From: Anastrepha obliqua
Lineage: Eukaryota > Arthropoda > Insecta > Diptera > Tephritidae
Direction: 5' to 3'
Assembly: GCF_027943255.1 (NCBI RefSeq)
Contig: NC_072896.1
Location: forward strand, 45,286,501 to 45,350,500
Length of the DNA stretch: 64,000 nucleotides
In this document: one piece after another, positions 43,800 through 56,559 of the stretch
Layout of the letters: each line of letters opens with the position of its first letter
Numbering within the stretch: position 1 is the stretch's first letter
Translations under genes and position numbers: made by a program
The notes under the pieces: generated by a model
Told to the model about the DNA's origin: nothing
The model's input: the letters and a program-made list of their open reading frames with translations, nothing else
Databases searched by the model: none

Positions 43800-45996
43800 C
43801 TAATGCTTTTCAAAACCGCGACAGCCTCTTCTAAAAATTAAATTTGATCTGGTGTTGATGAAAAGACTTTTTTTCGTTGGCAAAACAACATCCAAACTCG
43901 AAACTTTAAATGTGCCGAACAGTTTATTTACAAAAAATATATATTCCGCGGTGTTGAAAATTGTTGACGAGGGACAAACCGATTTGCCTGAGGCGTACAT
44001 ATGTGGCTAGCATCCCAGAAGCGACTGTATCACTCACAACCTGGGATGCTAACTTTACGCTCATTTTTCGAAAACTATTTGGATAAATATGTGCTTCAGA
44101 AAGTTTTGGATCACAACGAACCGGATTCTGAGAATCTTTACTATAAAAATGGACAATATCGTTCCAACTTATTGAACGGGATTCCAAACTGTCCTTGTTT
44201 TTAGGATTCTCTAAACAATTCCTAATACTCTTTAGAAGGTGTGGAGAACCGAAAAAAGGAGACATCCTTGCTATTCACTTGAGAGTATAGGCGTTCTTCG
44301 AAAACTCCTAAAATTTTCGCCAAATATAGGAAACTAGATTCCTGATCACAAACAAAATGACAAGGTGTGAGACCAATATTTTGTAGTTGGGTAATAACTT
44401 CAAAAATGTATTTTTTAACAACATCACCTTTATGTGAGCCATGCACAATAAAATATGATAATGGATGGGACCAAGGCACTCCACCTATGCCTTGAACCAT
44501 AAGAGTCAGAGCTCTATTTCCTATTCTACATATTCGGTTTTCGTCATCGTAATCCTCAACTCCTCTAATTTTATCATATTTGGCGACATATTGCATATGA
44601 CTCTTAAATGCCATTTCGTCCCATGAAACTGACAAGAATTTCCGATCCTGTGTGAAACTCCGACTTCTTAACTCTGTCTTAAAAGAAAAAGAACTACTAC
44701 TACAACCTGAGTCATGGGGGCCACTCCGAAACGAACTCTTCGAGGGTTCTTTCTTCAGGGAATCTAGGAAGCAACTTTAAGTGCCTATTAGCAACGGGGG
44801 ACATAAAATATAAATAAATAAAAAATAAAAAGTTAACACACAGAGATCTTACCTGGACTCAATTGAGGCAAAATGCAAGCGATAGAAATATGTTTGTGGA
44901 AATCATTAACTTTGGACCTATGCGCCACATAATTGGCGTTTAAGCAAATAATAAAAATCTACGACCACTGGGTTGGCGATTACAGTTTTTTAAACTATGT
45001 ATTTTCAACTATGCTACTAATTTGAGGAGGGAGATTTCCATGGAAACTCTGACTTTGTTAAAAAAACTTTTATTTATCGGACAGTTCTTTTTCTATTTTT
45101 TTTTTATTTTTGTTGAAACTGATCTTTTAAATAGCAAATATATCTGCCTCTCTCTTCTAAAATTGTCTTCAACTTGGAATTTTCCCTTTTTAATTTCTGT
45201 TCACTAGCTACAACAGACGTTACACTTAAGTTTATCTGATTTCCTCTTTCATAGAAATTTGCGACCAAATTTTTTGTACTAAAATTCTTTATTTCCTCCT
45301 GAAACTCTTCAGTAACAGATGCAAGCAAAAATAAATTGTTAGATTCGCCGGATGAATCCATGCGGTCTTCTAACGATTGTGACAAGAAATCATCCGTTCC
45401 TAATTCGCTAATCGAATTAGGACTCGCGATATCTTACTTAAAAGTGGGTGTTGGTAAACCCGAAATAGTTGCGAGGTTGTTGTCTGGAATAGCGTCAGGA
45501 ATCAATTTATTTTTAAATTTCATTTTATTGGAGAAATGATCCTCGTAAATATATTTTAATTTGGTTCTGACTACACCAAATCGATCGAGCCAAATAGCAT
45601 ATCTGGAGAATAGTAAATGAGAACCTTAATACTTAGAGCAAAAAACTTGATGCCTCTAATTTGGGTTAATGAATTTAATTTCTAACTATATGCAAAATGT
45701 AAATAATAAAGCCTTTAACCCCACTCGAAATGTTAGTTCTTGCTACTTGTTACAAGGGAAAGGTACTCCGTTTTCTCCCGAGGTAATAACAGAAATGAGT
45801 AGTTTACTACACTTACATATAAGAAACTGAGCTTACTTGCGAAGATACGCATACATATATGTAAATAGCTATTTTTTATAGCTAATTTAAAAAACTGTAC
45901 TAAAAAGTTCAAAGTGTATTTTTGTAAATCATTCTTAATTTTTCTCCTGACCAGGGAAGTTGAAAATTCCTTCTGCGACGACGCATCACCGAACAC
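43800..45996 (-). pseudogene. P/THAP-like transposase relic, family 3
   Basis: 5' to 3' on the minus strand: a THAP-like tail at about 45490-45610 (WLDRFGVVRTKLKYIYEDHF, then LIPDAIP), a coiled-coil segment at 45104-45385 (SEQKLKRENSKLKTILEERG), then the catalytic domain: MSVSWDEMAFKSHMQYVAKY (first Asp, 44635), GVPWSHPLSYFIVHGSHKGD, TPCHFVCDQESSFLYLAKIL (second Asp), frameshift at about 44240, FFGSPHLLKSIRNCLENPKN and KLASQVVSDTVASGMLATYV, with more decay to about 43800. Pattern SWDEM / CDQ / P.HLLK.IRN is a THAP9-like family distinct from the other P relics here. Confidence 0.72.
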
Positions 45997-45999
45997 TCC

Positions 46000-46690
46000 T
46001 GCTTTTTATTTTTGGCATTTTATTGCTGAATTACAATGAAGCATCAATAACGCGCTAGCTTTAATATTTACCTTGTTTCTTTTTATTTCCACTGTTTTTT
46101 TAGCAAATTGGTGTCAGTTTTCCACCTACGTAAAAGCAAAATGTTTCTGTCAGTTATTTTTGGCGCACTTTTTCTGGGAGCTCGCCATTTCGCCTATCAG
46201 GTGTTCATCATTCCATGAAGTGTGAAGGCTGCCAAGTTTTGAAACGAGTTCGTGGGCGTGCTCTCACTCAAAATGAAAGAGTTTCGCACCTTATTATCTG
46301 TGATCTGACCAACGACTGATTGGAAAAGTGTGTGAATACATGTGAAATGATTCAAGAATTCGTGATGTGAGAATCCGGCGGCCAAATCCCCAAGTAGCAG
46401 TCGAAGTTCCCCACACAATTTTCTTGTTCACCATAGTTAAGGATCAAACCTAGTACATTAATACAATAGGTGATAGAAGGTGGCTTGGTGGGAGTTGAAT
46501 TGAAGTCACATTTCGTATATTCATTTGTAGTCACTTACGCATGAAAATTATACCAGTAGGAAGTCATTAGTACGTGTGCACCGTCCACCCCCCATTGAGG
46601 TATTATTGCTAATTTTAGCTTTCGATAATCAGCAATTGAAAATACATACATATGTATGTACAAGAACACATTGCCACAGAAATTTGCCTT
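46000..46690. other. Spacer without recognisable gene
   Basis: AT-rich; short frames on the minus strand at 46197-46534 have no domain. Confidence 0.35.
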
Positions 46691-47270
46691 ACATCAGTAG
46701 AATAAATTCGTTAAGAGATTAATAGATAAGTCCATCCGAATATAGTTCGCAGGGCCTTGAAAGGTGCCGGTAAAGCTCGCAAATGGCTCGAAAGAAACCA
46801 CTCATCGGCAAATTCAATAAAAATAAAAGGGTAGAATTCGCAAAGAAATAGAAAAATAAGCCAGAACAGTGAAACATGGTGGTGGAGATGTAATCGTGTG
46901 GGGATGTATGTCAACGGCAGGCCTGGGTAATCTTTATTTATTGATGGTATTTTGGATAAATCACTTTACCTTAATATTTTAAAGGAAAACTTGCATGAAA
47001 CTGCGCAAAAACTGTGTGTTGGAAATAAATTTTATTTTCAACATGATAATGAGTCCAAGCATACTGCCCACGATGTGCATAGGGTCATACATGATGCTCC
47101 TCACATTCTTCCGACACCGCCACAGTCTCTTGAATCCCACCGAACATTTGTGGACTCGGCAGGCGTGTCGAAAAATGAACATATCAAAACCGAACGAAAG
47201 GAGTTACTCCAACAGGAAAGGCGAAATTTGAGTCGAAGCGTGACTAAAGAATAAGTTAACTCTAAACGAT
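46690..47270 (+). pseudogene. Tc1-type transposase relic
   Basis: Plus-strand blocks in shifting frames: RKPLIGKFNKNKRVEFAKK, TVKHGGGDVIVWGCMSTAGL, LYLNILKENLHETAQKL, FYFQHDNESKHTAHDVHRVI (second catalytic Asp in QHDN.SKHTA), a decayed PP.S.D.NP.EHLW region, and QERRNLSRSVTKE. A classic Tc1 order with several frameshifts. The N-terminus and TIRs are not seen. Confidence 0.78.
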
Positions 47271-47798
47271 TGTGGAATTTGAATTGTGTGAATAGTTTTT
47301 TCCTTAAAACTTTGTGTATTTTTTTCCTTGTTTACTCCACTCGGGAGCATAGGGCCTCGACAAGACTCAGTCTTGCGTTGGTTTCGTTAATCTATTTTGC
47401 TTTCTGGCAAGGTAGGTGATTAGCCTGCCGCTACCAGTCCTAAATAGTGGGAATGCCCACCCGTCGTTGCTTAGGAACAACGCCTTCTAACTGTTTAGAG
47501 CGCCATCTGTGTTTCACATTTTTCTGCCAGAAGGATCACACAGATGGTTGAGGACTTCGCTATTACCGCGATTGCCCGATTCCTCTTGCTGGCGCCACTG
47601 ATGCAATGTGTAACTGTGTCTTTTTCTTTGTTTTTTGCTTGTTTTAGCAGCTACAAGCAAATAATGCGCTGACTTTTGTGCGGGAGTAAGGATTTGAAGG
47701 ATAAGGTTGTTTTTTTTTTGATTGAGGAATACATTTTTTTGTTTTTGTTTTTTAGAAACTAGGAAAGTAGGTAAGTTTGGAAATGTGCGAGGACCGTG

Positions 47799-47872
47799 CT
47801 TTACGTGGGATTCGAACCCACAACCTCTGGGATGCTAGTTAGTGCATTTAAGCTAGACTACCGAGGCCGCAG
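47799..47872 (-). repeat. tRNA-like module (SINE or tRNA pseudogene)
   Basis: Minus strand: GCGGCCTCGGTAGTCTAGC, CATCCCAGAGG, then a perfect T-arm GTGGGTTCGAATCCCAC. The A box TCGGTAGTCTAG and B box GGTTCGAATCC are good, but the acceptor ends do not pair. It lies about 400 bp upstream of the retrotransposon ORF1. Confidence 0.65.
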
Positions 47873-48239
47873 TGGAAGTGTTAACGAAAGGACGTGTGGA
47901 GTTTCGTTCCGATTTTACTCAACCCAGAATCGAAATCTTCACAATAAACAGTGCGATATCACACCCCTAAACGTATTATCTGCCGATCACAGGCTGAACG
48001 CTGGCGTATTCGGCACTCGTGAGTGTTAAACTTTTTTGCTTTTTTCTTGGGCTATTTAGCGCGCTCAGCTGAGCTACTTTGGAAATAGCAATAATTTCAA
48101 AGAAACGGTAAAATTAAGCACAGAGAGTATAAAAGTGAGAGAGAAGTGGAGTACCAGCAATTTCAAACAAAGTCCACAATTAGCTGGTCGTGTTAGTGAG
48201 AATCAGTGTTGAGTACAGACAACAACAATAGTGGCAGTT

Positions 48240-49629
48240 TTCGGTCTTTGTTTCTTACATTTAATGAGATTACGAACCTCTCACTCGATGTGGTGAATTG
48301 GCTTACGGTCTGCCACTCATGCACAGGAACAACGCCAATTGTCCTCATCCCCATTGGCTTCCGCGTGTTCTTTTGGAAAAAGTGCCCTCACTCCACGATC
48401 CCCGGTGCGCGGCCAACCAAATCCTGGTAACGGTCAACCGACTACTGTCAATGAGTTCGACACCAATGTGGAAGTGGTGGAGTTACCGGCATCATGTAGA
48501 GAAATTTTGAGCACAACACCCACTCATACTAACCAATCGGCAGAAATCTATTCTCTCGGCTACAATGAAGCACTCAAAACCATGGGTAGAAAACTCGGAG
48601 AGCTAAAAAAGATGATGGACGGGAAACGGCATGTCAATCAGCAAATGAAGAGCATGCTCTCAGATATATGTACACTCTCCAGGACAGTTGATAGCAAATA
48701 TACAATAACGAACGGCAACAAAGCAACGGTGACCAAAGCTACACAAACAACAGCACCGACCGTTGCGAATGATAAGGCGAAAAGAGCTAGGTCGCTAACT
48801 GAGAGCGATCGAGCTACAAACACGATAACTGAGCCAATGGGAAACGTTCACGAATTTTTTCCCCACCCACCAAATCAATTGTGAAGGATAACTTGATATT
48901 GGCTATAGAGAAGAATAAAAACACTGTCCTTAAGAAGAATAGCACTGCTGAGCCGGCATATGTTAAAGGCCCTGCGACCAATCAGGCAGGAGAATGGACA
49001 AAAGTCGTGAAGCAGAAACGTGCGAAAAGCAAGCCTACACCGCCTGACGCCATAGTTGTTAAGAAACCAGGAGATCTTTCCTATGCAGATATTCTCAAAA
49101 TTGTTAAAAATAAGTTCAATAGTACGAAAAATCCGAAAAACGGTTCAGGGAGATCTGCTATTTCAATTTAGCGAGTCTTCTGAGGAAAATACCTCTAAAC
49201 TTCAAGCTGCAGTGGGCCAAGTATTAGGTGAAAAAGCAGAGCCGTTAATGACCTCCTCGTTAGTGTTAACCTAGAGCTGTCAAACATTCGATCTTTGCGG
49301 AAAGCATACGGTGGCACCCAAACAGCTTCTGTGACACTACATACGGACTGGGCGATGAAACTAATTAGCATCGGGAAAATACGTATAGGTTGGGTTGTTT
49401 ATCGCATACCTAAAAAACTTCAACTCCAACGATGCTTCAAATGCCTTGGACTGGGCCACACTTCCACACTTGTTTCAAGTGCGGTGAAAAAGATCACCTT
49501 TCCAAGTGCACCAATTCCCCGAAATGCATATTATGCATTAAAAATAATGTAAGCCAAATTGGTCATTACACTGGGAGTAGCAAATGCCCTATTTATCTCG
49601 AAGTCTTACAAAATCTTAGGAAAAAATGA
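48240..49629 (+). pseudogene. Retrotransposon ORF1 (Gag-like, CCHC knuckles)
   Basis: N-terminal low-complexity Ser/Pro/Thr region, a helical segment KLGELKKMMDGKRHVNQQMK, a KATQTT box, then EWTKVVKQKRAK, PPDAIVVKKPGDLSYADIL, a gap with frameshifts, and zinc knuckles RCFKCLGLGH, CFKCGEKDHLSKC and CILCIKN..QIGH..GSSKC. It ends TGA at 49627-49629, overlapping the ATG of ORF2 (ATGA), a typical R1/LOA arrangement. Stops and shifts near 48884, 49171 and 49300-49500. Confidence 0.75.
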
Positions 49630-52479
49630 GAGTTTTACAACTCAACTTAAATCATTGCGAAGCAGCTCAAGATCTCCTAAGCCAAACCGTCTTGGAACTT
49701 AACGTTGATGTAGCGGTACTCAGCGAGCCTTACAAGCCAAAGGCATCAAACTGGCTGCAAGACACCAGCGGAAAATCAGCTATTTGGTGCTGCAAAAACC
49801 AGACAAATACCATGACGAACGAGATTAGGGAATCTGGATTTATTTGCGCCAAAGTAAGCGACCTATATATTTATAGTGTCTATATACCACCCAGCGCTCC
49901 GATTGATACCTATACGCAGACTGTTTTGAAGATGGTTATCGACGCTGAGAGTAGGAAAAAATTCTTTATTGCTGGCGACTTCAATGCCTGGGCGCAGGAA
50001 TGGGGTTGCCCAAGAACAAGCCCTAGAGGGGAAATCCGCCTCGAAAGTATAGCGTGTTTAGACGTAGCCCTTCTTAATATTGGTACGCAGCACACCTTTA
50101 GTCGCAACGGATTTAGGTCGATCATCGATCTAACGTTTTCTAGTTCAGGTATCGCTAGATTATGCCTATGGGGCATAAAAGGCTACACCCACACCTACAG
50201 CCACAGCGATCACGCAGCGATAATTTGCGACATAAAAACTAGCAACAGACATTCAGTCTCCACTCGGTAGCCATCTGGTTGGAAGATCAACACGTTTGAT
50301 ACTGAAGTGTTTAAGATAAATGCGTAGTGAAGAGTATTACAACGGCCTTCTCGATGAGAAGAAAAACTGCATATAAATCGCAAAGTGCTGTTTATTGGTA
50401 GAATGAGAGAATTTCCATGCTTAGTAAGGAATGCCTAAAGGCAAGAAGGAAATTCTAAAGGTCTAGAGGGAGAGTAAACTTTCTACAAAGTATGGTGAAT
50501 TTTAAAGCAGCAAGAAAAGCTTTTAAAAACGCTATAAAAGAGAGTAAGCGAAACAGCTTTTTGGAACTTTGCGATGACGCCGAAAGAAACCTTTGCGGTT
50601 CCGCATACAGGATAGTAGCCAAAAAGCTTAAGAGCAGCAAATCCGCAGCGCGTACGTGCCCGTCTTTCATGGCTAAAATCGTGGATACGCTATTTCCAAA
50701 ACGTAGACGTTTGGTGTCCCCAATTAATAACACCAAGTTAACCAATTTCGACTTCATTACAGAGGATGAAATAATAAGGGTTGCAAGCAGTTTAGTAGAC
50801 TTAAAAGCCCCTGGACCGGATGGAGTGCCAAATAAATGCTTGAAGCTAACAATCGAACAACAAATCAAAATGTTTAGCAATTTGTTTAATAGTTGCCTTT
50901 CGGAGGGCACCTTTCCGTCAATTTGGAAACGCCAAAATTTAATTTTGCTTCCAAAACCAGGTAAATCAGCGGAGAAGCCGTCGAGCTACAGACCAACCGA
51001 CTCTGCGGGTAAGGTGCTCGAACGAATTTTATCCGATCAACTAGACACGGAAGTCAGATCAAAGAGAGGCCTGTCCGAAAATCAATTCGGGTTTTGAAAG
51101 GATAAGTCAACGATAGATACAGTATCTCCAGCAGTCCAGCTTGCAACGAAAGCAATCAGCGACCCGCTGGCTAAATGGCACCAAAGAGTACTGCCTGATT
51201 ATCACCCTAGACGTCAGAAATGCATTCAACTCTGCAAACTGGGCGAAAACCTTAGACGCCCTAGAGCGAATTGGGTTCTCCATGTACCTGAGGAGAATAT
51301 TGCGCAGTTACTTCGATGGCCGAATTCTATGGTACAGTACATCAAAAGGACGAAAAAAGTTAAAATAACAAGTGGCGTTCCACTGGGATCGGTTCTTGGG
51401 CCATTGCTGTGGAATATAATGTACGACGGTGTTCTCCGTGTCAGGATTCCAGAAAGAACCAAGTTAATTGGCTTAGTCGACGACATTGCCGTTGTGGTAA
51501 CGGCTAAAAATCTAAGCGATATCCATCACAATGCGATTTATGCGGTTTTCAGCGTGCAGTCTTGGCTAGCCCAAAATAAGCTAGACCTAGCCCAACAAAA
51601 GATCGAAGCAATCCTTATATCCAGGAGAAAAAAGCCAGAAGAGATCGCTTTTAGAATCGGAGACTACAACATAACGACCACTTCCGCAATCAAATACTTG
51701 AGAATAATGACAGACAAAAGGCTGTCTTTCAGAGCACACTTCGAGTACGCCAACAAAAAAGCATCCACCACCACGACGGCGCTGTCGAGGCTGATGTTAA
51801 ACGTACGAGGACCAAAACAAAATCGCCGTCAGCTTCTGGCTAATGTCGTGAAAAGCCAAATCTTGTATGGTGCTCCAATCTGGGCGAATGGGGATCTGGG
51901 GATCATGTATCACACTTTCAAGGTCTATAGTCTACATACCGGTTGTGCGCACTACGCGTATGTAGCGCATTTAAAACGGTGGCCGACGATGCAGCCTTAG
52001 TAATATCTGGCATGTATCCGCTAGGCAGGAGAGCACAGCGACCTATAAGTCCGTCTACTCGGGCAAACTGGGTGGGACAACTCGGCCAAAGGGCGTGGGA
52101 AGCACAAATGCATTCCCAACCTAAAACTTTGGTTAAAGAGGCCACATGGAGAAGTGGACTTCTACCTGACCCAGTTTTTGAGTGGACATGGATGCTTCAA
52201 AGCATATCTATACAGATTTAACCACGACGACAATCCTTATTGCGATACTGCGATGGAAACATTTTAGAGGACGCTCACCACATATTCTTCACATGCTCGC
52301 GCTTCCATTCTGCAAAAGAAAAACTCTATAGAACCTTTGGAGAACTTCCTTCACCGGAAACATTCGTACATCACATGCTGCGTTCGAAGGAACAGTGGAA
52401 TGCGGCATGCGACTTAGTGGCCGAGATTATGAAAGAGATGAGGCGTCTGGAGAGACTGCGACACAGCAACGGCGACTAA
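49626..52479 (+). pseudogene. Retrotransposon ORF2: EEP endonuclease and reverse transcriptase
   Basis: Starts MRVLQLNLNHCEAAQDLLSQ. Endonuclease residues: SEPYKP, IAGDFNAWAQEWGCP (Asp, Asn) and SHSDHAAI (His). After breaks at 50270-50490 the RT begins (LKAPGPDGVPNKCLK; LLPKPGKSAEKPSSYRP), with stop TGA at about 51095 in the ENQFGF region, then ITLDVRNAFNSANW (motif A), SGVPLGSVLGPLLWN (motif B) and GLVDDIAVV (motif C at 51470-51484; the family usually has FADD). The C-terminus EDAHHIFFTCSRF and MRRLERLRHSNGD. At least four stops or shifts. Confidence 0.82.
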
Positions 52480-52620
52480 TCGCCTTCCCTCCCCGCAAAG
52501 TAATACTTGACGGTTGTCCTGCGGCGAGAGGTGATGGAGAGCCACTTGAGGGTAGCGTGCTACCACAACGCCTAAAAAATAGAGAAAAAAAACCGAGGCC
52601 ACATAAGCATTTTTAATTAC

Positions 52621-55003
52621 ACTACATGAAGATACAGCTTATTCAATGAAAAATTAGTGGTTGTGTGAATAATTTGGCCCATATTTGATTAAAAAAGAAG
52701 CGGTCTAGATATTAAAAGCTGTATTCTTGAAACCGTTAGTTGAGATTTTGTGCTTATTTTCAATGGTTAAACTCATTTTTGACTAGCTGTAGATGTACTT
52801 ACTGCTCATAAACTTAGCGGGTGCGTTCAATTTGAATGCAAATGCTTCCAATATTTATATGCCGTCCGTGAATTTTCTGCATTAATGCACTAATATTGAT
52901 TCACTTCGCCGCATTTATAGTAGCTTTGCGCGCGTTGTTCGCCTCCTCACTCTCATTAGTGCATCCATAGTCAGTCGTCTGGTCCGTCAACGCAACCGTA
53001 AGCAACATTACACACTTAGGCCATCACTTGCTGTTGCGCCAACCATTGTTGCCCAACGAACCGACTGGTTTTAGGGTACCACCCACCAATTTATTTCCCA
53101 TTTATAATTATGTGATCATTCAAAATAGTTGAAGTGTAATGTTGGAAGAGTCGCTGACACTAATTCAACAGTAATAACCGGAGGTGACAGAATTTATCAA
53201 CGCCATGCAATTACAAATGGATGCGCGCAAGTAAGCAGACACATACAATTGCTGGTACGCCATATACATATGTACATACATGCATACACATGCTTGTGTG
53301 CGTATATTTGCACAAACATATATATAAGTGTATTAATGATTACTCGTAAATATGTGTGGGCTTTTGGCAAAACAACTTAATCGACTTTAATAGGTTTTGC
53401 TTACAGTTCCAAAAACTCCGAGCTTTCAGCGAAAAATTGAATTTTTTTTTTCAAATTTTATTGAGATAAGTTCTTAGTTACGACGGCGAATGATTGGAAG
53501 TATAAATATTTCATTAGTGGCAAGCAATTTTGAGCTTCACAGGGAGAAAGTGCTAAATCGATTTAAGCGTTTTTGTCAAATATGGTACAATAATGTAGAG
53601 TACAGAAGTAGTATGCGTGTATGTAGTGTGTTTTGTAGGTGTTAGGCTAAATATGCCATGCACCTACATACATACATACATACATATATACATTCAAACA
53701 TTTGTGTGTCTACAATCATTGAAGCAAAACGAAATCAAATCAGATTTGGCAACACGTAAATCCCTTTCATGCGTCATTCACTCACTACGCTCTCTATTTC
53801 CGTTATACGATTTACAATAAATGTTGTTGATGAGCCTTGAGTATGCTTAATATTGCACACAATCATACACATATGTATGTATGTATGTATGTATGCATGT
53901 ATGCATGTGATATTTTTGTAAATGCGTTTGAGTTGCTTGTGCGTATTGCCTTTAAGTAGGCGGCTTTGCTGTTAGTTCTACTTCTGATACATTCGTTAAT
54001 GTAAGACAAATATTTACAAGACTTCAATCCTAATTACTACTGCGTCTACTGAATAGAATAACTCTTTGGCACTTTCGAAGCAATCGCTTGAGTCTTCGAA
54101 TTCCCACATCTCTTTATATCAATTCCTTTGGTAGTTGCCTGTCAACTCTTCATCAGAAGAAGATTGTTTTTTGGCGAAAATTAATTTCGGTGTCCTCAAG
54201 CGCTCACGGCTTAAGCCACACCAACACACGATTCATTTCAAGTTTGCTAAGTACAACGTTAACGAAATGACTGTAAAACGAGTATTTGTTTTGAACCATT
54301 TCGCGCGTAATGCCCTTGGATAAGCTAAGGTATAAATCTATTAAAAACTAAAAAACTTTTGGGCTTCGTGTAAAAGTAAAATTTTATGATGCATACCAAT
54401 AAATTGGCAGCTGCCGTTCAGTTAATAATTTTTTTTTACTGATTTTTAATAGCCCATAAACCCATCTGCAAATTAATGTGTTTCTCTTGCAATTACGAAT
54501 ACATGTTTGGCATTGCAGGATAATATATTTCTAACAACACCAGCGTGGCATAGAAAGTTTTGCAATCAACATTTTTATGTAATAACTTCATAAATTTCCC
54601 AATGAAAAATAGATAGCTGGAAGGGAAGAATCATCATTTTGTAGAGTATATAAACTGAAGTACTTGCGAAATTGCATGCATTTTGATAATTACTTTCGCG
54701 AAGTGTTTGTGAAACACTTTGTAAATGCATGGCTGACGTGTTTCCGCTGAATATTTTATTGTTGAATTCAGTACCTGAACAGTGGCTGGAATCATGGCAA
54801 CTGCAGCTAACTTTTTTACTACGAGTACTAAATAAATTTGAAAGTGAAAACTTGGAAAAAATTAAATATTTTTTTTAAACTATAATAATATACATTTTTA
54901 ATAATACATTTTTGAAACTAGACATGAAGCCATATAAAAAAATTTATAAAATTAAGCTTTTAAATATAAAATCGCTGAAATTTTTCTGTAGGCACTTATA
55001 CTA
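52621..55003. other. Longest stretch without recognised elements
   Basis: About 2.4 kb with no TIR, TE protein or tRNA-like piece I recognise; tatg/catac microsatellites at 53255-53290, 53665-53690 and 53870-53905. Two overlapping short frames at 54088-54323 have no domain. It may be ancestral unique flank. Confidence 0.45.
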
Positions 55004-56047
55004 AAGGGTGATTTTTTAAGAGCTATAGGAAAGTTTTCCAAAAAAACACATTTAAATTACAAAAAAATTCCTTAAATTAAAAAAAATGCATGAAATTTTT
55101 ATTTAAATCGATCGTCCATATAATTTTGTTTGAAGAATGAATTGGCGCGTACACCCGTTTTGGGTGTTTGGCCGAGCTCCTCCTCCTATTTGTGGTGTGC
55201 GTCTTAATGTTGTTCCACAAAATGAAAAATGTTTGAAGATTATTTCATGCAAATGTTGACCGCCACTGCGCTTCAAATGGTCCATCCGCTTAGTCCAATT
55301 TTGGCATACTCTTTCCAATGTTTCGGCCGGTATCTCTCATATAAATGCTTTAATGTTGTCTTCCAATGCGTTAATTGAAGCAGGCTTGTCTGAATAGAAA
55401 TGAGCTTTAACATATCCCCACAAAAGGCATTATATCGCATGATCTGGGTGGCCAATTGACAGGTCACGAACGTGAAATAAAATGTTCACCGAACTCGCCT
55501 CTCAACAAGTCCATTGTTATGCGTGTTGTGTGGCATGTGGCACCGTCTGAAACCACATGTCATGCAAGTCAAGCTCTTGCATTTTAGGCAAAAAAAAGTT
55601 GGATATCATTTCACGGTAGCGCTCACCATTCACAGTTACGTTACGATTCGCAGAATCTTTGAAGAAGTACGGTCCAATGATACTTCCAGCCCGTAAACCG
55701 CACCAAACTGTGACGTTTTCTGGATACATTGGTAGCTCTTGCAATTCTTCTGGCTGATCTTTACTCCAAAATCAACAATTTTGCTTATTTACGTACCCAT
55801 TGATCCAAAAATGAGCTTCGTCGCTGAACACAATATGTCGATAAAAAAGTGGATCTTAAACTTTCTTAACAGAATACATATTTTTATAATAAAATTCAAT
55901 GATTTGCAAGCGTTGTTCGTTTGTAAGACGATTCATGGTTAAATTATAGACCAAACTGAAGATGTTTGACAGTGAAACAAAACACGAAATGTGCGTCAGC
56001 TGTTTAAACCAACTGTTTAAAAAGATAATAGCTACAAAATCACACTT
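55004..56047 (-). mobile_element. Internally deleted mariner with SINE tail inside
   Basis: TA flanks at 55002-55003 and 56048-56049. Left end AAGGGTGATTTTTTAAGAGC; the right end (reverse complement) AAAGTGTGATTTTGTAGCTA is diverged. The minus-strand transposase starts MNRLTNEQRLQIIEFYYKN (55936), jumps by deletion to HIVFSDEAHFWINGYVNKQN (first Asp), PMYPENVTVWCGLRAGSIIG, VTVNGERYREMISNFFLPKM, MWFQ, with the second Asp region damaged, then ERVCQNWTKRMDHLKRSGGQ HLHEIIF at the C-terminus. Confidence 0.82.
55140..55221 (-). repeat. SINE 3' tail fragment inside the mariner
   Basis: Minus strand: ggaacaacattaagacgcac, acaaataggaggaggagctc, ggccaaacacccaaaacggg, tgtacgcgccaatt. I recognise it as the 3' half of the tephritid SINE whose head lies at 9455-9622 and 15744-15915. 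It sits next to the mariner transposase C-terminus. Confidence 0.6.
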
Positions 56048-56559
56048 TATTTTCATGAGGTCATCAAAATCAGTGCGGCCACATTTGAATCTATGATCAC
56101 AACCATAGAGAGCGAGAGCGCTGTAAAAATGTGTTTTTTTTTTAACTTTAGCCACTGATGTCCCACCAGAAGAAACACCAATTGGGTATCTATAAGGTGA
56201 AGTCTAAAATAAACAACATTGGCGTCATAAACATGTTTTTGATGGCGCCATCGATTTTACGAGTTAACGCACTAAAGTTAACATCCCTAGCTGACTTGCA
56301 GTGAAAGCTTGGTGACATTCGGTTCTGTGGAAGCGAAGTTATTGCGTCTAAAATGTCAGTATGCTTGTGTCATCGGTACAAAAATGAGTTTCGAACAAAG
56401 AGCTAATATCAAATGTTATTTTAAAATCTGAAAAAGTTTATGGCAATAATTGTCTATCTCGTGCCAGAGTTCATGAGTGGTTTACACCTTTCAGAGATGG
56501 TTGTGAGGACATAAATGAAAATGAACATGGGCCACCCAAAATCAGTAATCACCGAAATC

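Larger units (their letters stand above)
47335..52620 (+). mobile_element. R1/LOA-type non-LTR retrotransposon, near full length
   Basis: ORF1 (Gag-like) and ORF2 (EEP endonuclease, reverse transcriptase, C-terminal finger) lie in order on the plus strand. The 5' limit (about 47335, after the Tc1 relic) and 3' limit (about 52620) are estimates; no target duplication was found. Multiple stops and frameshifts make it inactive. Confidence 0.75.
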
